From: Clostridia bacterium
GTDB lineage: Bacteria; Bacillota; Clostridia; Oscillospirales; Acutalibacteraceae
Assembly: GCA_017524165.1 (NCBI GenBank)
Contig: JAFWUH010000002.1
Span: 22,935-86,934, forward strand
Length of the DNA: 64,000 nucleotides
Reading direction: 5' to 3'
This document shows positions 8,201-18,951 of the stretch, piece by piece; positions within the stretch are counted from its first letter, which is position 1, and the number at the start of each line of letters is the position of its first letter. The position numbers and the translations under genes are program-made. The notes below the pieces were generated by a model. The model saw nothing but the letters and a program-made list of their open reading frames with translations. It was not told the origin of the DNA and searched no databases.

Positions 8201-9565
8201 ATGGCGGGAAAAAACAAAACGGTTTTTGTGTGCGAGGAATGCGGCTTTGAAAGCGCTAAATGGACCGGACAATGCGGCGGATGCGGCGCATGGAACACCC
8301 TGCGGGAACAGGCGCCGGTGGCAGCTAAAAAAGCGTTCGGCGGCGCTGTTCGTTCTCCAATGACAGCCGTCAAACCGTTGCAGGAAATCGAAATTGCTTC
8401 CGAAACACGGTTTTTGACCTGTATCGGAGAATTGGATCGTGTGCTCGGCGGCGGTATTGTGGCAGGTTCTGTCGTTCTGTTAAGCGGCGAGCCGGGTATC
8501 GGAAAATCGACAATTTTACTGCAAATGTGTCGGGTATTGCAGGATCGGATGCAGATCCTTTATGTATCGGGTGAAGAATCGGCGGTACAGATCAAGCTGC
8601 GCGCAAACCGTATCGGCATTGTCGGCAACCATATTTCGGTCATGACCGAAACCGATGTGCAGACCGTCTGTCAATCCATTTTATCCACCAAACCCGATCT
8701 GGTACTGATTGATTCCATCCAAACCATGCAGATCCCGGAGTTGTCCTCCTCGGCGGGAAGTATTGTTCAGGTGCGTGAAAGCACTAATTTACTGTTGCGC
8801 ACGGGCAAAGAGTTAGGCGTTCCTATCTTCATTGTCGGTCATGTCAACAAGGGCGGCGATATTGCCGGACCCAAGGTGATGGAACATATTGTGGATACCG
8901 TTTTGTATTTTGAAGGGGAACGAAATCAAGCCTATCGTATTTTGCGCGCCATGAAAAACCGTTTCGGTTCCACCAATGAAATCGGTGTTTTTGAAATGAG
9001 CGACGCGGGATTGCGTGAAGTTGAAAATCCATCCGCCATGATGCTGTCGGGCAGAATGAGTCAGGTCTCGGGCGGATGCATTACCTGTGTGATGGAAGGA
9101 ACGCGACCCATTTTAGCCGAAGTTCAGGGTTTGGTCACCACAACGGGGTTCGGCAATCCGCGGCGGATGTCCACCGGTTTTGATTTTAACCGACTCAATT
9201 TGCTGTTGGCGGTTCTGGAAAAGAGAATCGGACTGTATTTTTCCAATTTGGACACCTATTTGAATATTGTCGGCGGTCTGCGGTTGGATGAGCCGGCGGC
9301 CGATCTGGCGGTTTGCTTGGCGCTGGTCTCCGGACTTCGCGATGTGCCGATCGACGAAGAGATGATTGCCTTCGGCGAAATCGGACTTTCGGGGGAATTG
9401 CGGAGTGTTCCGCGTGCGCAGGACCGTATTCGGGAAGCCGCGCGGCTCGGCTTCACCAAATGTGTTTTACCCAAAAGCTGTATCCGTCAGCTGAACGGCA
9501 GGGTCGAGGGTATGGAATTAATCGGTGTCCGCAGTCTGTCGGAGGCGGTGCAGTTGATTCGCTGA
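8201..9565 (+). CDS. radA: DNA repair protein RadA (Sms)
   Basis: The 454-residue product has the complete RadA order. An N-terminal four-Cys zinc finger (CEECG and CGGCG) is followed by a RecA-like ATPase with Walker A GEPGIGKST, the RadA signature KNRFGSTNE, and a Lon-like C-terminal domain (AVCLALVSG, GEIGLSGELR). RadA promotes branch migration and processing of recombination intermediates. The ATG at 8201 is chosen because AGAGGA lies 8 bases upstream; another ATG at 8192 overlaps that ribosome site. It follows the cwlD-like fragment by 37 bases and is separated from rpoB by a terminator and a promoter. Confidence 0.96.
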   Translation: MAGKNKTVFVCEECGFESAKWTGQCGGCGAWNTLREQAPVAAKKAFGGAVRSPMTAVKPLQEIEIASETRFLTCIGELDRVLGGGIVAGSVVLLSGEPGIGKSTILLQMCRVLQDRMQILYVSGEESAVQIKLRANRIGIVGNHISVMTETDVQTVCQSILSTKPDLVLIDSIQTMQIPELSSSAGSIVQVRESTNLLLRTGKELGVPIFIVGHVNKGGDIAGPKVMEHIVDTVLYFEGERNQAYRILRAMKNRFGSTNEIGVFEMSDAGLREVENPSAMMLSGRMSQVSGGCITCVMEGTRPILAEVQGLVTTTGFGNPRRMSTGFDFNRLNLLLAVLEKRIGLYFSNLDTYLNIVGGLRLDEPAADLAVCLALVSGLRDVPIDEEMIAFGEIGLSGELRSVPRAQDRIREAARLGFTKCVLPKSCIRQLNGRVEGMELIGVRSLSEAVQLIR

Positions 9566-9743
9566 ATTTTGCACATAATGCGGACAGTCGGTGTTGATCG
9601 AATTTACAAAAGCACAGTGATCAAGCGCGCAACAGCCGTCTTTTTGATATTTGCAGTCATGGGCGCAGGGAATCATTTTCTTCACGCTTTCTGTCGGTTG
9701 ATTGCTATATTTATTTGCACAAAACGGGATTTTATTCCGAAAT

Positions 9744-9786
9744 GCGACAGCTCGAATGTTTCTGTTCGGGTCTGTCGCTTTTTTTT
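9744..9786 (+). terminator. Rho-independent terminator downstream of radA
   Basis: A stem with GCGACAG/CTGTCGC is extended by CTCGAA/TTCGGG across a bulged T and is followed by a run of eight T. It closes radA transcription. The 178 bases between radA and this hairpin hold nothing I can support: a 75-codon frame there has no ribosome site and runs into the terminator. Confidence 0.88.
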
Positions 9787-9815
9787 AAAAAACTAAAAAA
9801 ATAGGAATTTTTTTC

Positions 9816-9844
9816 TTGACAAATAAATTTTTCTGAATTATAAT
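9816..9844 (+). promoter_or_regulatory. Consensus sigma-A promoter of rpoBC
   Basis: A perfect TTGACA (9816-9821) and perfect TATAAT (9839-9844) with a 17-base spacer form one of the strongest promoters in the window. It drives rpoB-rpoC independently of radA. Confidence 0.92.
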
Positions 9845-9992
9845 TATGAATTACTGATAAAGATGGGGTATTATCCGCCTTTTTTATGTGTTTTGAGGTT
9901 TTTTGATGTTTTTTTGCACAAAAATCTCGGCATTTGGTTCTCCTGCGGTATCTAAAATACCGTAAATATTATATAGGAGTGATTCTGAACCT
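9845..9992 (+). promoter_or_regulatory. rpoB 5' leader
   Basis: About 140 untranslated bases separate the promoter from rpoB. They contain a small hairpin (CGGTAT/ATACCG around 9951-9962) and T-rich stretches, but no motif I recognise, such as a ribosomal protein L10 or L1 binding site. AGGAG at 9975-9979 is 13 bases from the ATG at 9993, rather far. Confidence 0.4.
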
Positions 9993-12900
9993 ATGGAGAA
10001 AACTGCAATGGTGAAACCTGTCCAAATGGGTAAAAACACTCGTATGACCTTTTCAAAAATCAATGAAGTGATTGATATGCCAAACCTCATTGAAATTCAA
10101 AAGGATTCTTACAAATGGTTTGTTACCGAAGGCCTGCAAGAAGTCTTTAAGGACATGGCAGACATTACCGACTTTAATGGAAAGTTGGTTCTGAGTTTCG
10201 TTGATTACCGAATTGATGAAACACCTAAGTATAGTGTTACCGAATGTAAAGCCAGGGACACGACCTATGCGGCGCCGCTGCGCGCAACGGTTCGTTTGGT
10301 GAACAACGAGACCGGCTTGATCAAAGACGGTGAAGTCTATATGGGTGATTTCCCGCTCATGACGGAATCCGGCACTTTTGTGATCAACGGTGCGGAACGC
10401 GCCATCGTTTCCCAGTTGGTTCGTTCGCCGGGCGTCTACTTTGAGGGTCATGCCGACGAGAAGACCGGCAAAAAAATGTTTGCCTCTACCATTATCCCCA
10501 ACCGCGGTGCCTGGTTGGAGTTTGAAACGGCACAAAGCGACGCGCTGTATGTTCGTATTGATAAGAATCGCAAATTGCCGATCACGGTTTTTGTCCGGGC
10601 ATTGGGCTTGGCATCCAATCAAGAGATTCGTGATCTTTTGGGTGAGGACGAGCGTCTGTCGGCAACCTTTGATCAAGATGAAACCAAGTCGGTGGAAGAG
10701 GCTTTGATTGAAGTCTATAAGAAACTTCGTCCGAGCGAGCCGGTGACCATTGAAGGCGCACGCACCTATCTGGAGCAGTTGTTCTTTGATGCCCGCCGTT
10801 ATGACCTTTCCCGTGTCGGACGGTATAAATACAATAAGAAATTAGCGCTTGGCGCGAGAATCCGCGGTAAGGTTTTGGCAGAACCGGTTGCCGATCCGAT
10901 GACCGGTGAACTGCTGGCGGATGCCGATACGACCGTCACCAGAGAACTGGCGGAATTGCTGGAACGCCGCGGCGTTGTCAGCTGTTATTTGAATGTTGCC
11001 GACAACGAAGGCAAGGTGACCAAGGTCAAGGTGCTCTCCAACGGCATGGTTGACCTGAAAGACTTTACCGATTTTTCGGAAGATGAGTTGGCAGAGTTAG
11101 ACCGTTCAGGCATCAACGAAAAGGTTTCTCTTTCGGTTTTACAGAAACTGTTGGAAGAAAACGAAGGGAAAGAAGCGCTGAAAGAGGCACTGTTAGCCAA
11201 TGCGGACGCCTTGATTCCGAAACACATTTCTCTGGATGATATTTTTGCCTCCATTAACTATTTCCTCGGACTGCCGCATGAGGTCGGCACGGTCGATGAT
11301 ATCGACCATTTGGGCAATCGCCGTATCCGTTCGGTCGGCGAATTGTTGCAGAATCAGTTCCGCATCGGGATTTCCCGCATGGAGCGTGTGGTGCGCGAAA
11401 AAATGAATCTTCAGGCACAGGATGCCGATAATATTCTGCCGCAGCAGTTGATCAACATTCGTCCGGTCGTTGCCGCTATTAAAGAGTTTTTTGGTTCTTC
11501 TCCGCTGTCGCAGTTTATGGATCAGACCAACCCGTTGTCGGAGTTGACGCATAAACGCCGTCTCTCGGCGTTGGGTCCCGGCGGTTTGTCGCGTGACCGC
11601 GCTTCCTTCGAGGTGCGTGATGTACACTATACGCACTACGGACGCATGTGCCCAATCGAGACACCGGAAGGTCCGAATATCGGCTTGATCTCCTATTTGG
11701 CAACCTTTGCAAAAATTAATAAGTATGGCTTTATTGAAGCACCGTTCCGCCGCGTGGACAAAGAAACCGGAAGGGTCTTGGATGAGGTCGTTTATATGAC
11801 GGCGGATGAGGAAGACGAGTATGTTGTGGCGCAGGCGAACGAGCCGCTGGATGAAAACGGATACTTCCTGCACCGTAAGGTGAATGCCCGTTATCGTGAT
11901 GAATTCCAGGAAGTGGAGGCCGCCCGTGCCGACTTCATGGATGTTTCACCGAAAATGGTCGTCTCGGTTGCGACCGCGATGATCCCGTTCCTGGAAAATG
12001 ATGATACCAACCGTGCTTTGATGGGATCCAACATGCAGAAGCAGGCTGTTCCGCTGTTGAAACCCGAAAGTCCGATTGTTGCCACCGGTATGGAATATAA
12101 AGCCGCTGTGGACTCGGGGGTTGTGGTCTTGGCGAAACGCGCCGGCACGGTTACCTATGTCAGCGCAACACGCATTAAGGTTCGCGCCGAAAACGGCGAA
12201 ATTGATGAATATCAGTTGATTAAATTCCTGCGTTCCAACCACGGCACCTGTATCAACCAACGCCCGATCGTTTCGGTCGGTCAAAAGGTGGCGGAGAAAG
12301 AAGTGATCGCTGACGGTCCGGCGACCTGTAACGGCGAGATTTCGTTGGGTCGCAACGCTCTGATCGGCTTTATGACCTGGGAGGGTTATAACTACGAAGA
12401 CGCGGTCTTGCTGAATGAAAAATTAGTTCGGGAAGATATGTATACCTCTATTCATATTGAAGAATATGAATTGGAAGCGCGGGACACCAAGCTCGGCGCC
12501 GAAGAAATCACCCGTGACATTCCGAATGTCGGGGAAGACGCGCTGAAGGATCTGGATGAACGCGGTATTATCCGCATCGGTGCGGAAGTTACCGCCGGTG
12601 ATATTCTGGTCGGTAAAGTTACGCCGAAAGGCGAAACCGAATTGACAGCGGAAGAGCGTTTGTTACGCGCCATCTTCGGCGAGAAGGCGCGCGAAGTGCG
12701 CGATACCTCCTTGCGCGTGCCGCACGGCGAATACGGCACCATCGTTGATGTCAAGGTCTTTACCCGCGAAAACGCGACCGAGTTAAGTCCCGGCGTTAAT
12801 GTAGTCGTTCGTTGCTATATCGCACAGAAGCGTAAGATTTCTGTCGGCGATAAAATGGCAGGACGCCACGGAAACAAGGGTGTTGTCTCCCGCATTTTGC

Positions 12901-13733
12901 CGAGTGAGGATATGCCGTTCTTACCGGACGGTACACCGCTCGATATCGTGTTGAATCCGTTGGGCGTTCCGTCCCGTATGAATATCGGGCAGGTTTTGGA
13001 AGTGCACTTGGGTTATGCCGCCCGCGCATTGGGGTGGAATATTTGTACCCCCGTCTTTGACGGCGCGCACGAAGAAGATATCCGCGAGTGCTTCAAAATG
13101 GCAGGAATGTCAGAGGATGGCAAGGTGCAGTTGTATGACGGCCGCACCGGCGAGCCGTTTGATAACCGTGTCACAGTTGGTTATATGTACTATTTGAAAC
13201 TGCATCACCTGGTCGATGATAAGATCCACGCCCGTTCCACCGGTCCGTACTCTTTGGTCACCCAACAGCCGTTGGGCTGTAAAGCACAGTTCGGCGGTCA
13301 GCGTTTCGGTGAAATGGAAGTTTGGGCGCTGGAGGCATACGGTGCCGCCTATACCTTACAGGAAATTCTGACCGTCAAGTCGGATGATGTGGTCGGTCGT
13401 GTGAAGACCTATGAGGCGATCGTGAAGGGACAAAATGTTCCGAAGCCCGGTATTCCGGAATCCTTCAAGGTGTTGATCAAGGAATTGCAGTCTTTGAGTC
13501 TTGATGTCAAGGTTTTGGATAAGTTCAACGAAGAAATTGACCTGAAACAGAACTTTGATGAAGATGATGATCTCGGCCTTTCGGCACAGAATCTGCCGGA
13601 TGATTTTGAAAACGATGTTGCCTTGGACGGAGAACTCCGTGACGGCGGCTTTGCGTTAGAGGATGAAGACGGCAACGCCATTGAAGACGCGGCAGAAGAT
13701 ACGGATGATCTGCTTGATTTTGATGAAGAATAA
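9993..13733 (+). CDS. rpoB: RNA polymerase beta subunit
   Basis: The 1246-residue product is a full-length bacterial RpoB. The rifampicin-pocket region (about residues 500-545, [12 protein letters not shown] and [12 protein letters not shown]) has the usual sensitive-type Asp, His and Ser residues. The C-terminal clamp region has the conserved [19 protein letters not shown] long acidic tail (about 55 residues, rich in Asp and Glu) ends the protein. The start at 9993 keeps a 13-base gap to AGGAG; ATG 10008, five codons on, is an alternative with GGAG 9 bases upstream. rpoC follows at 13754. No rplJ-rplL genes precede it, unlike the usual ribosomal protein cluster. Confidence 0.98.
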   Translation: MEKTAMVKPVQMGKNTRMTFSKINEVIDMPNLIEIQKDSYKWFVTEGLQEVFKDMADITDFNGKLVLSFVDYRIDETPKYSVTECKARDTTYAAPLRATVRLVNNETGLIKDGEVYMGDFPLMTESGTFVINGAERAIVSQLVRSPGVYFEGHADEKTGKKMFASTIIPNRGAWLEFETAQSDALYVRIDKNRKLPITVFVRALGLASNQEIRDLLGEDERLSATFDQDETKSVEEALIEVYKKLRPSEPVTIEGARTYLEQLFFDARRYDLSRVGRYKYNKKLALGARIRGKVLAEPVADPMTGELLADADTTVTRELAELLERRGVVSCYLNVADNEGKVTKVKVLSNGMVDLKDFTDFSEDELAELDRSGINEKVSLSVLQKLLEENEGKEALKEALLANADALIPKHISLDDIFASINYFLGLPHEVGTVDDIDHLGNRRIRSVGELLQNQFRIGISRMERVVREKMNLQAQDADNILPQQLINIRPVVAAIKEFFGSSPLSQFMDQTNPLSELTHKRRLSALGPGGLSRDRASFEVRDVHYTHYGRMCPIETPEGPNIGLISYLATFAKINKYGFIEAPFRRVDKETGRVLDEVVYMTADEEDEYVVAQANEPLDENGYFLHRKVNARYRDEFQEVEAARADFMDVSPKMVVSVATAMIPFLENDDTNRALMGSNMQKQAVPLLKPESPIVATGMEYKAAVDSGVVVLAKRAGTVTYVSATRIKVRAENGEIDEYQLIKFLRSNHGTCINQRPIVSVGQKVAEKEVIADGPATCNGEISLGRNALIGFMTWEGYNYEDAVLLNEKLVREDMYTSIHIEEYELEARDTKLGAEEITRDIPNVGEDALKDLDERGIIRIGAEVTAGDILVGKVTPKGETELTAEERLLRAIFGEKAREVRDTSLRVPHGEYGTIVDVKVFTRENATELSPGVNVVVRCYIAQKRKISVGDKMAGRHGNKGVVSRILPSEDMPFLPDGTPLDIVLNPLGVPSRMNIGQVLEVHLGYAARALGWNICTPVFDGAHEEDIRECFKMAGMSEDGKVQLYDGRTGEPFDNRVTVGYMYYLKLHHLVDDKIHARSTGPYSLVTQQPLGCKAQFGGQRFGEMEVWALEAYGAAYTLQEILTVKSDDVVGRVKTYEAIVKGQNVPKPGIPESFKVLIKELQSLSLDVKVLDKFNEEIDLKQNFDEDDDLGLSAQNLPDDFENDVALDGELRDGGFALEDEDGNAIEDAAEDTDDLLDFDEE

Positions 13734-13753
13734 TGGAGGAACGGAGGGCTACT

Positions 13754-16700
13754 ATGGCTAATATTGAGCACGAGATTGAGTTTGAATCCATAAAAATCGG
13801 TCTTGCATCTCCCGAGCAGATCCGCAGTTGGTCGCACGGAGAGGTTGTAAAGCCGGAAACCGTCAACTACCGTACCTTAAAACCAGAAGCAGGCGGATTG
13901 TTCTGCGAACGCATTTTCGGGCCGCAAAAGGACTGGGAATGTCATTGCGGTAAATATAAACGGATTCGCTATAAAGGGAAAATTTGCGAGCGTTGCGGGG
14001 TTGAAGTGACCCGCGCAAAGGTTCGCCGTGAACGCATGGGATCCATTGAACTGGCGGCGCCGGTTTCTCATATTTGGTATTTTAAGACCATTCCGTCGAG
14101 AATGGGTTCGGTGTTGGATGTTTCACCTAAAGCTTTGGAGCAGGTGCTTTATTTCTCACAGTATATCGTGACCGATCCCGGTACAACGCCGCTGGAGAAA
14201 AAGCAGCTGTTGAATGAAAAACAGTACCTTGAAATGCGGGAAAAATACGAAGATGACTTTACCGCCGGCATGGGCGCTGAAGCCATTAAGAAGTTGTTGA
14301 TCACCATCGGTTTGAACGATGAACAAAGCCGTCTTAAATTAGAACAGGTAGACTTGTTGGAAAAACAACGCAAACTCCGCTTGGAGGAAAAGGAATTAAC
14401 CGAAACAGATGCCGCGCGTTTAGCCGAGTTAGACGAACTGTTGGAAGGCGTAGACGGCTTGACCGCCGAATGTACGGCATTGCGGGAAGAATTGGAAAAT
14501 GCTACCGGTCAAAAGCGTTTGCGGATCATCAAACGCTTGGAGGTCTTGGAGGCATTCCGCGCTTCCGGCAACCGTCCGGAATGGATGATCCTGGATGTTA
14601 TCCCGGTCATTCCGCCCGATTTGCGCCCGATGGTGCAGTTGGACGGCGGCCGTTTCGCCACCAGTGATTTGAATGATCTGTACCGTCGCGTTATCAACCG
14701 TAATAACCGCTTAAAGCGTTTGTTGGAGTTGGGCGCACCGGATATTATTGTGCGTAATGAAAAACGCATGTTGCAGGAAGCTGTTGACGCGTTGATCGAC
14801 AACGGTCGCCGCGGCAAGCCGGTTACCGGACCGAGTAACCGCGCGCTGAAATCCCTTTCGGATATGTTAAAGGGTAAACAGGGACGGTTTAGACAAAATC
14901 TGCTCGGAAAGCGTGTCGACTATTCCGGCCGTTCGGTTATCGTGGTCGGACCGGAATTGAAGATGTATCAGTGCGGTTTGCCGAAAGAGATGGCGTTAGA
15001 GCTCTTTAAGCCGTTCGTTATGAAACGCCTGGTAGAGACCAAGTCGGCAACCAATATTAAACAAGCCCGTAAAATGGTCGAACGCGCGTCGGCGGAAATC
15101 TGGGATGCGTTGGAATTGGTCATCAAGGAGCATCCGGTGCTCTTGAACCGCGCACCGACCCTGCACCGCTTGGGTATTCAGGCGTTTGAACCGATTTTGG
15201 TCGAAGGCAAAGCGTTAAAACTGCATCCGCTCGTCTGTACGGCTTATAACGCCGACTTCGACGGCGACCAAATGGCGGTTCACCTTCCGCTGTCTGCCGA
15301 GGCACAGGCCGAAGCTCGGTTCCTGATGTTGGCGGCTAATAATCTGTTGAAGCCGTCTGACGGAAAACCGGTCTCGGTACCGACGCAGGATATGGTTTTG
15401 GGCTCTTACTACCTGACCTTGGTGAGAACCGATGAACCGGGCGTCAATAAAGTCTTCCGCGATAAAAACGAAGCCATTATGGCTTATCAGGACGGCGCGC
15501 TCGGTCTTCATGCACCGATTCGTGTGCGCATGACCGACGAAAACGGTAATGCCGCGTTGATTTGGTGTACGGTTGGATTTATCATCTTTAACGAATCCAT
15601 TCCGCAGGATCTCGGCTTTGCCGACCGTTCAGCACAACCGCTGGATCTGGAATGGAACTTCCACCTGAAAGATCCTGACAAGAAATTTGTCGAAAGCGCT
15701 GACGATATTATTCAAAATAAGGTTGGTAAAAAGCAACTCGGAAAAATCATCGACCGTTGCATTACGCTGCACGGCACGAGTGAATCGGCAATTGCTTTGG
15801 ATAAAATTAAGGCAACCGGCTTTAAATATTCCACCAAGGGTGCGATCACCGTTTCGGTTTCGGATGCGGTCATTCCGCCTGCCAAGAAGGATATTTTGAC
15901 AGACGCTGAAAAACAAATTGATAATATCACACGCGATTATCGCCGCGGCTTGCTGAAAGACGAAGAACGCGACCGCTTTATTATTGACATTTGGAATCAG
16001 GCAACCGAAGATGTTGCCGATGCGCTGAAGGATAACTTGGACGAGTTCAACCCCATTTTCATGATGGCGGATTCCGGTGCGCGTGGTTCCATGAGTCAGA
16101 TTCGTCAGCTCGCCGGTATGCGCGGCTTGATTGCCAATACCGCCGGTAAGGTTATCAAGGTTCCGATTCGTGCCAACTACCGTGAAGGATTAAATGTTTT
16201 AGAGTACTTTATTTCTTCGCGCGGTGCGCGTAAAGGTTTGGCTGATACGGCTTTGCGTACAGCCGACTCGGGTTATTTGACCCGTCGTTTGGTCGATGTT
16301 TCGCAGGATGTCATCGTCCGTGAATTGGATTGCGGTACCGAGGAAGGGTTGGAAGTCTTTGATATCATGGACGGAAACCATCTGTTGGAATCGTTGGAGG
16401 AACGCTTGATCGGTCGCTATTTACTCCATCCGATCATCAATGAGGAAACCGGAGAAGTTATCTGCGATAATGAACACATGATGACCGAAGCCGACGCTAA
16501 ACGCATTGTTGCTTCCGGCGTCACGCGTGTTGTCATTCGTTCGATCTTGACCTGCCATAGCCATCACGGCGTTTGCCAGAAGTGCTACGGTGCCAACCTG
16601 GCAACCAACCTGCCGGTTACGGTGGGTGAAGCAGTCGGTATCGTTGCGGCACAGTCCATCGGTGAACCGGGTACACAGTTAACGATGCGTACCTTCCACA

Positions 16701-17515
16701 CCGGCGGTATCGCCAGCACCGAGGATATCACACAAGGTCTTCCGCGTGTGGAAGAACTCTTTGAAGCACGCCGTCCGAAGCGTTGCGGCGTCATTGCCAA
16801 GATGTCCGGCCGTATTCGTATCGCCGAAGAAAAACGCAGCAATGTGGTTCACATTGTGAACGACGAAACGGCGGAGGAAGAGAAGATCGCCATCCCGTAC
16901 GGTGCCCGTATCCTCGTGAATGACGGGGATTATGTTCAGGCCGGAGATATGATCCTGCCGGGCGCAAAGTATCCGCAGGATATTTTGGAAGCGCAGGGTG
17001 CCGAGGCGGTTCAGGAATATATCATTGCTGAAATTCAGAATGCTTACCGTACGCAAGGTGTTGATATCAACGATAAGCACATTGAGGTCATTGTCCGCCA
17101 GATGATGCGGAAATTGCGTATCATCGACGCCGGCTCGACCGGTTTGTTGCAGAATGTCAGCTATGAATATAAAGAAATTGCCGAAGAAAACGCCAAGATC
17201 GATGCCCGCATTGCCGCCGGAGAAGAGGGTCTGACGAAGGCAACCTATCAACCGACCTTGCTGGGTATCACCAAAGCGTCTTTAGCAACCGAATCGTTCC
17301 TTTCTGCCGCCTCTTTCCAGGAGACAACCAAGGTATTGACCGAAGCCGCGATCCGCGGAAAGGTCGATCCGCTGTTCGGCTTGAAAGAAAATGTTATTAT
17401 CGGTAAGTTGGTACCTGCCGGTACCGGCATGCAGTGCGAGGAAATCAATCCGACCGAGACCACCGTTCCGACAGAGAACGAAACAACCGAGGATCTTTCG
17501 GAATCTGCGTCTTAA
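13754..17515 (+). CDS. rpoC: RNA polymerase beta' subunit
   Basis: The 1253-residue product has the N-terminal zinc site (CHCGKY and CERCGVEV), the catalytic NADFDGDQM metal-binding motif near residue 500, the bridge/trigger region ([11 protein letters not shown]) and a second zinc site with [14 protein letters not shown]. Between about residues 185 and 240 it carries a charged coiled-coil stretch ([16 protein letters not shown] onward) that looks about 45 residues longer than in Bacillus RpoC. GGAGGG lies 5 bases before the ATG at 13754; an ATG overlapping the rpoB stop at 13733 is less likely. The usual downstream genes rpsL, rpsG and fusA are absent: a terminator follows 15 bases later. 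Confidence 0.98.
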   Translation: MANIEHEIEFESIKIGLASPEQIRSWSHGEVVKPETVNYRTLKPEAGGLFCERIFGPQKDWECHCGKYKRIRYKGKICERCGVEVTRAKVRRERMGSIELAAPVSHIWYFKTIPSRMGSVLDVSPKALEQVLYFSQYIVTDPGTTPLEKKQLLNEKQYLEMREKYEDDFTAGMGAEAIKKLLITIGLNDEQSRLKLEQVDLLEKQRKLRLEEKELTETDAARLAELDELLEGVDGLTAECTALREELENATGQKRLRIIKRLEVLEAFRASGNRPEWMILDVIPVIPPDLRPMVQLDGGRFATSDLNDLYRRVINRNNRLKRLLELGAPDIIVRNEKRMLQEAVDALIDNGRRGKPVTGPSNRALKSLSDMLKGKQGRFRQNLLGKRVDYSGRSVIVVGPELKMYQCGLPKEMALELFKPFVMKRLVETKSATNIKQARKMVERASAEIWDALELVIKEHPVLLNRAPTLHRLGIQAFEPILVEGKALKLHPLVCTAYNADFDGDQMAVHLPLSAEAQAEARFLMLAANNLLKPSDGKPVSVPTQDMVLGSYYLTLVRTDEPGVNKVFRDKNEAIMAYQDGALGLHAPIRVRMTDENGNAALIWCTVGFIIFNESIPQDLGFADRSAQPLDLEWNFHLKDPDKKFVESADDIIQNKVGKKQLGKIIDRCITLHGTSESAIALDKIKATGFKYSTKGAITVSVSDAVIPPAKKDILTDAEKQIDNITRDYRRGLLKDEERDRFIIDIWNQATEDVADALKDNLDEFNPIFMMADSGARGSMSQIRQLAGMRGLIANTAGKVIKVPIRANYREGLNVLEYFISSRGARKGLADTALRTADSGYLTRRLVDVSQDVIVRELDCGTEEGLEVFDIMDGNHLLESLEERLIGRYLLHPIINEETGEVICDNEHMMTEADAKRIVASGVTRVVIRSILTCHSHHGVCQKCYGANLATNLPVTVGEAVGIVAAQSIGEPGTQLTMRTFHTGGIASTEDITQGLPRVEELFEARRPKRCGVIAKMSGRIRIAEEKRSNVVHIVNDETAEEEKIAIPYGARILVNDGDYVQAGDMILPGAKYPQDILEAQGAEAVQEYIIAEIQNAYRTQGVDINDKHIEVIVRQMMRKLRIIDAGSTGLLQNVSYEYKEIAEENAKIDARIAAGEEGLTKATYQPTLLGITKASLATESFLSAASFQETTKVLTEAAIRGKVDPLFGLKENVIIGKLVPAGTGMQCEEINPTETTVPTENETTEDLSESAS

Positions 17516-17530
17516 AGCATTATTTTTCTC

Positions 17531-17578
17531 AAAAAAATCCCTGTGCGATAGAAATTTCTATCACACAGGGATTTTTAT
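17531..17578. terminator. Bidirectional terminator between rpoC and the lipoprotein gene
   Basis: AAAAATCCCTGTG and CACAGGGATTTTT arms enclose the palindrome GATAGAAATTTCTATC. It has A- and T-runs on both sides and serves the converging rpoBC and sensor-regulator units. Confidence 0.93.
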
Positions 17579-17631
17579 TTGGCTCTTTGTAAATAATTGG
17601 GGTAAAGAGTTAAAATTTAAAAAGTATATTA

Positions 17632-18951
17632 TTACTGACTCAATACCGTATAATACTGTTCCAATGCCGCATCAATTTCAGCAAAATGTTGTCCTTCCGG
17701 AGAAAAAGGAGAAAGCCAAACGGTACGGTCTTGTGCTGATAAATCGCGGCAGGGGATCATTTGTTCTGTTACATAGGGATAGATCGCACCAAAAGAACTC
17801 AAATACGGAAATACGGAAATACCGTCATGATTGAGCAATTCAGCATTTGCTTGTTGCATTTTTTCGGATTGTTGCTTTGGAACAACCGGTTCCTGATTTG
17901 AGGAGTCAAAAAGCCAATGAGAATTTTCAAAGCCTAACATTAACTTTCGTGAAACTTCCTCACGGTAAAGGTAAGAAATTAACGCATATGCGGTTTGTTT
18001 ATGTTGTCCGTCATGGATGACGGTGGCATAACTTCCTGTTTGGGAATATGCCGATAAAAATGCATTTGGCGTTCCGCGAATGGTCAACGGCAGATAAACC
18101 TGTTCGCCGGCAAGCTGGTTCCAACGTAACACAAAATCGGTTTGCCCGATAAAGATCAACGGCTGTGCTTTGGCATCAAAATCATCAATCGTTCGTGCGG
18201 AGATGTCTTCTTGCTTCAATCGGTTTAAGAAGTCGATTAACGGTGCGAAAGAACCGGACCCCGGTTGATCTGTGCGTACTTGATATCTAGTTTGCGTATC
18301 TATACCGAAAAGATGCTCTAAGGTACGATGTCCGATCGAATCAAACAGTATTTGCTCCTGCACATCGGAAACAGAAGCGGCAGAACAATTTTGGATTAAG
18401 CTGATTAATTGCGGAAAGGTGTTAATATTCGGACTGCCAAGCGCTTCATAGGCTTTTTTATAAATATAGATGCCCTCGCTCGCAGTTAAAGGACTCGTTT
18501 CAGCGGAAAAGCCACCTGGCAAATACCAAAGTGTATTATTTTCGGCATGAAGTTGGCGGACATGTTGCGGTATTTCCGAGAAAATACTATCTTGTTTCGT
18601 CAAGAAAACCAAGGGCATAGAAACCTTGATTTTAAGCAAATTGTTATCGTAAAGCGGCAGCGTTATTAAATCGGGATAGTCTTCCGAAAGAAGAAGCTTT
18701 AAAATTTCTACATTCTTTTTCTGCCGGACGATCCGAAGATGTGGAACAATATTTGTTTCTTTTGAAACTTCTTTTAAAAGTCGATAGCTTTCCCACTCTT
18801 TATCAATACGGGCATCGGTATCAAAAAGCACCCATTCCACTGCTTCCGGAGAAGTTGTTTTTTGAACTGTTTGTTTCGGAGAATTGCTTTTGCAGGAGAC
18901 AAAAGCAAAGATCAAAAGAGAGGAAAGCGCAATCATCATTTTTCTTTTCAT
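17632..18951 (-). CDS. Extracellular solute-binding lipoprotein, probable sensor partner
   Basis: The 439-residue product starts with a lipoprotein signal peptide (KRK, hydrophobic core, then AFVSC with Cys24 as the likely lipidated residue). The remainder has the size and pattern of ABC-type family 1 sugar-binding proteins (a GGFSAETSPL-like pocket region, WNQLAGEQVYLPL, late KQTAYALISYLYRE). It would bind a saccharide outside the cell. The ATG at 18951 overlaps the histidine kinase stop (ATGA), so the two are translationally coupled. No ABC permease or ATPase gene is adjacent. This suggests that it presents ligand to the kinase rather than feeding a local transporter, or that it works with a transporter encoded elsewhere. 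Confidence 0.8.
   Translation of the reverse strand: MKRKMMIALSSLLIFAFVSCKSNSPKQTVQKTTSPEAVEWVLFDTDARIDKEWESYRLLKEVSKETNIVPHLRIVRQKKNVEILKLLLSEDYPDLITLPLYDNNLLKIKVSMPLVFLTKQDSIFSEIPQHVRQLHAENNTLWYLPGGFSAETSPLTASEGIYIYKKAYEALGSPNINTFPQLISLIQNCSAASVSDVQEQILFDSIGHRTLEHLFGIDTQTRYQVRTDQPGSGSFAPLIDFLNRLKQEDISARTIDDFDAKAQPLIFIGQTDFVLRWNQLAGEQVYLPLTIRGTPNAFLSAYSQTGSYATVIHDGQHKQTAYALISYLYREEVSRKLMLGFENSHWLFDSSNQEPVVPKQQSEKMQQANAELLNHDGISVFPYLSSFGAIYPYVTEQMIPCRDLSAQDRTVWLSPFSPEGQHFAEIDAALEQYYTVLSQ

Noticed and set aside
9569-9796. 75-codon open frame between radA and rpoB
   Set aside because: It has no ribosome binding site, unusual composition, and its end runs through the radA terminator hairpin.
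11193-11873. 226-codon antisense frame within rpoB
   Set aside because: It is an opposite-strand shadow of a highly conserved gene, with no start signal and no family-like pattern.
17632-18951. Complete ABC sugar importer in the sensor operon
   Set aside because: Only the binding protein is present. The adjacent genes are a histidine kinase and rpoC, with no permease or ATPase.
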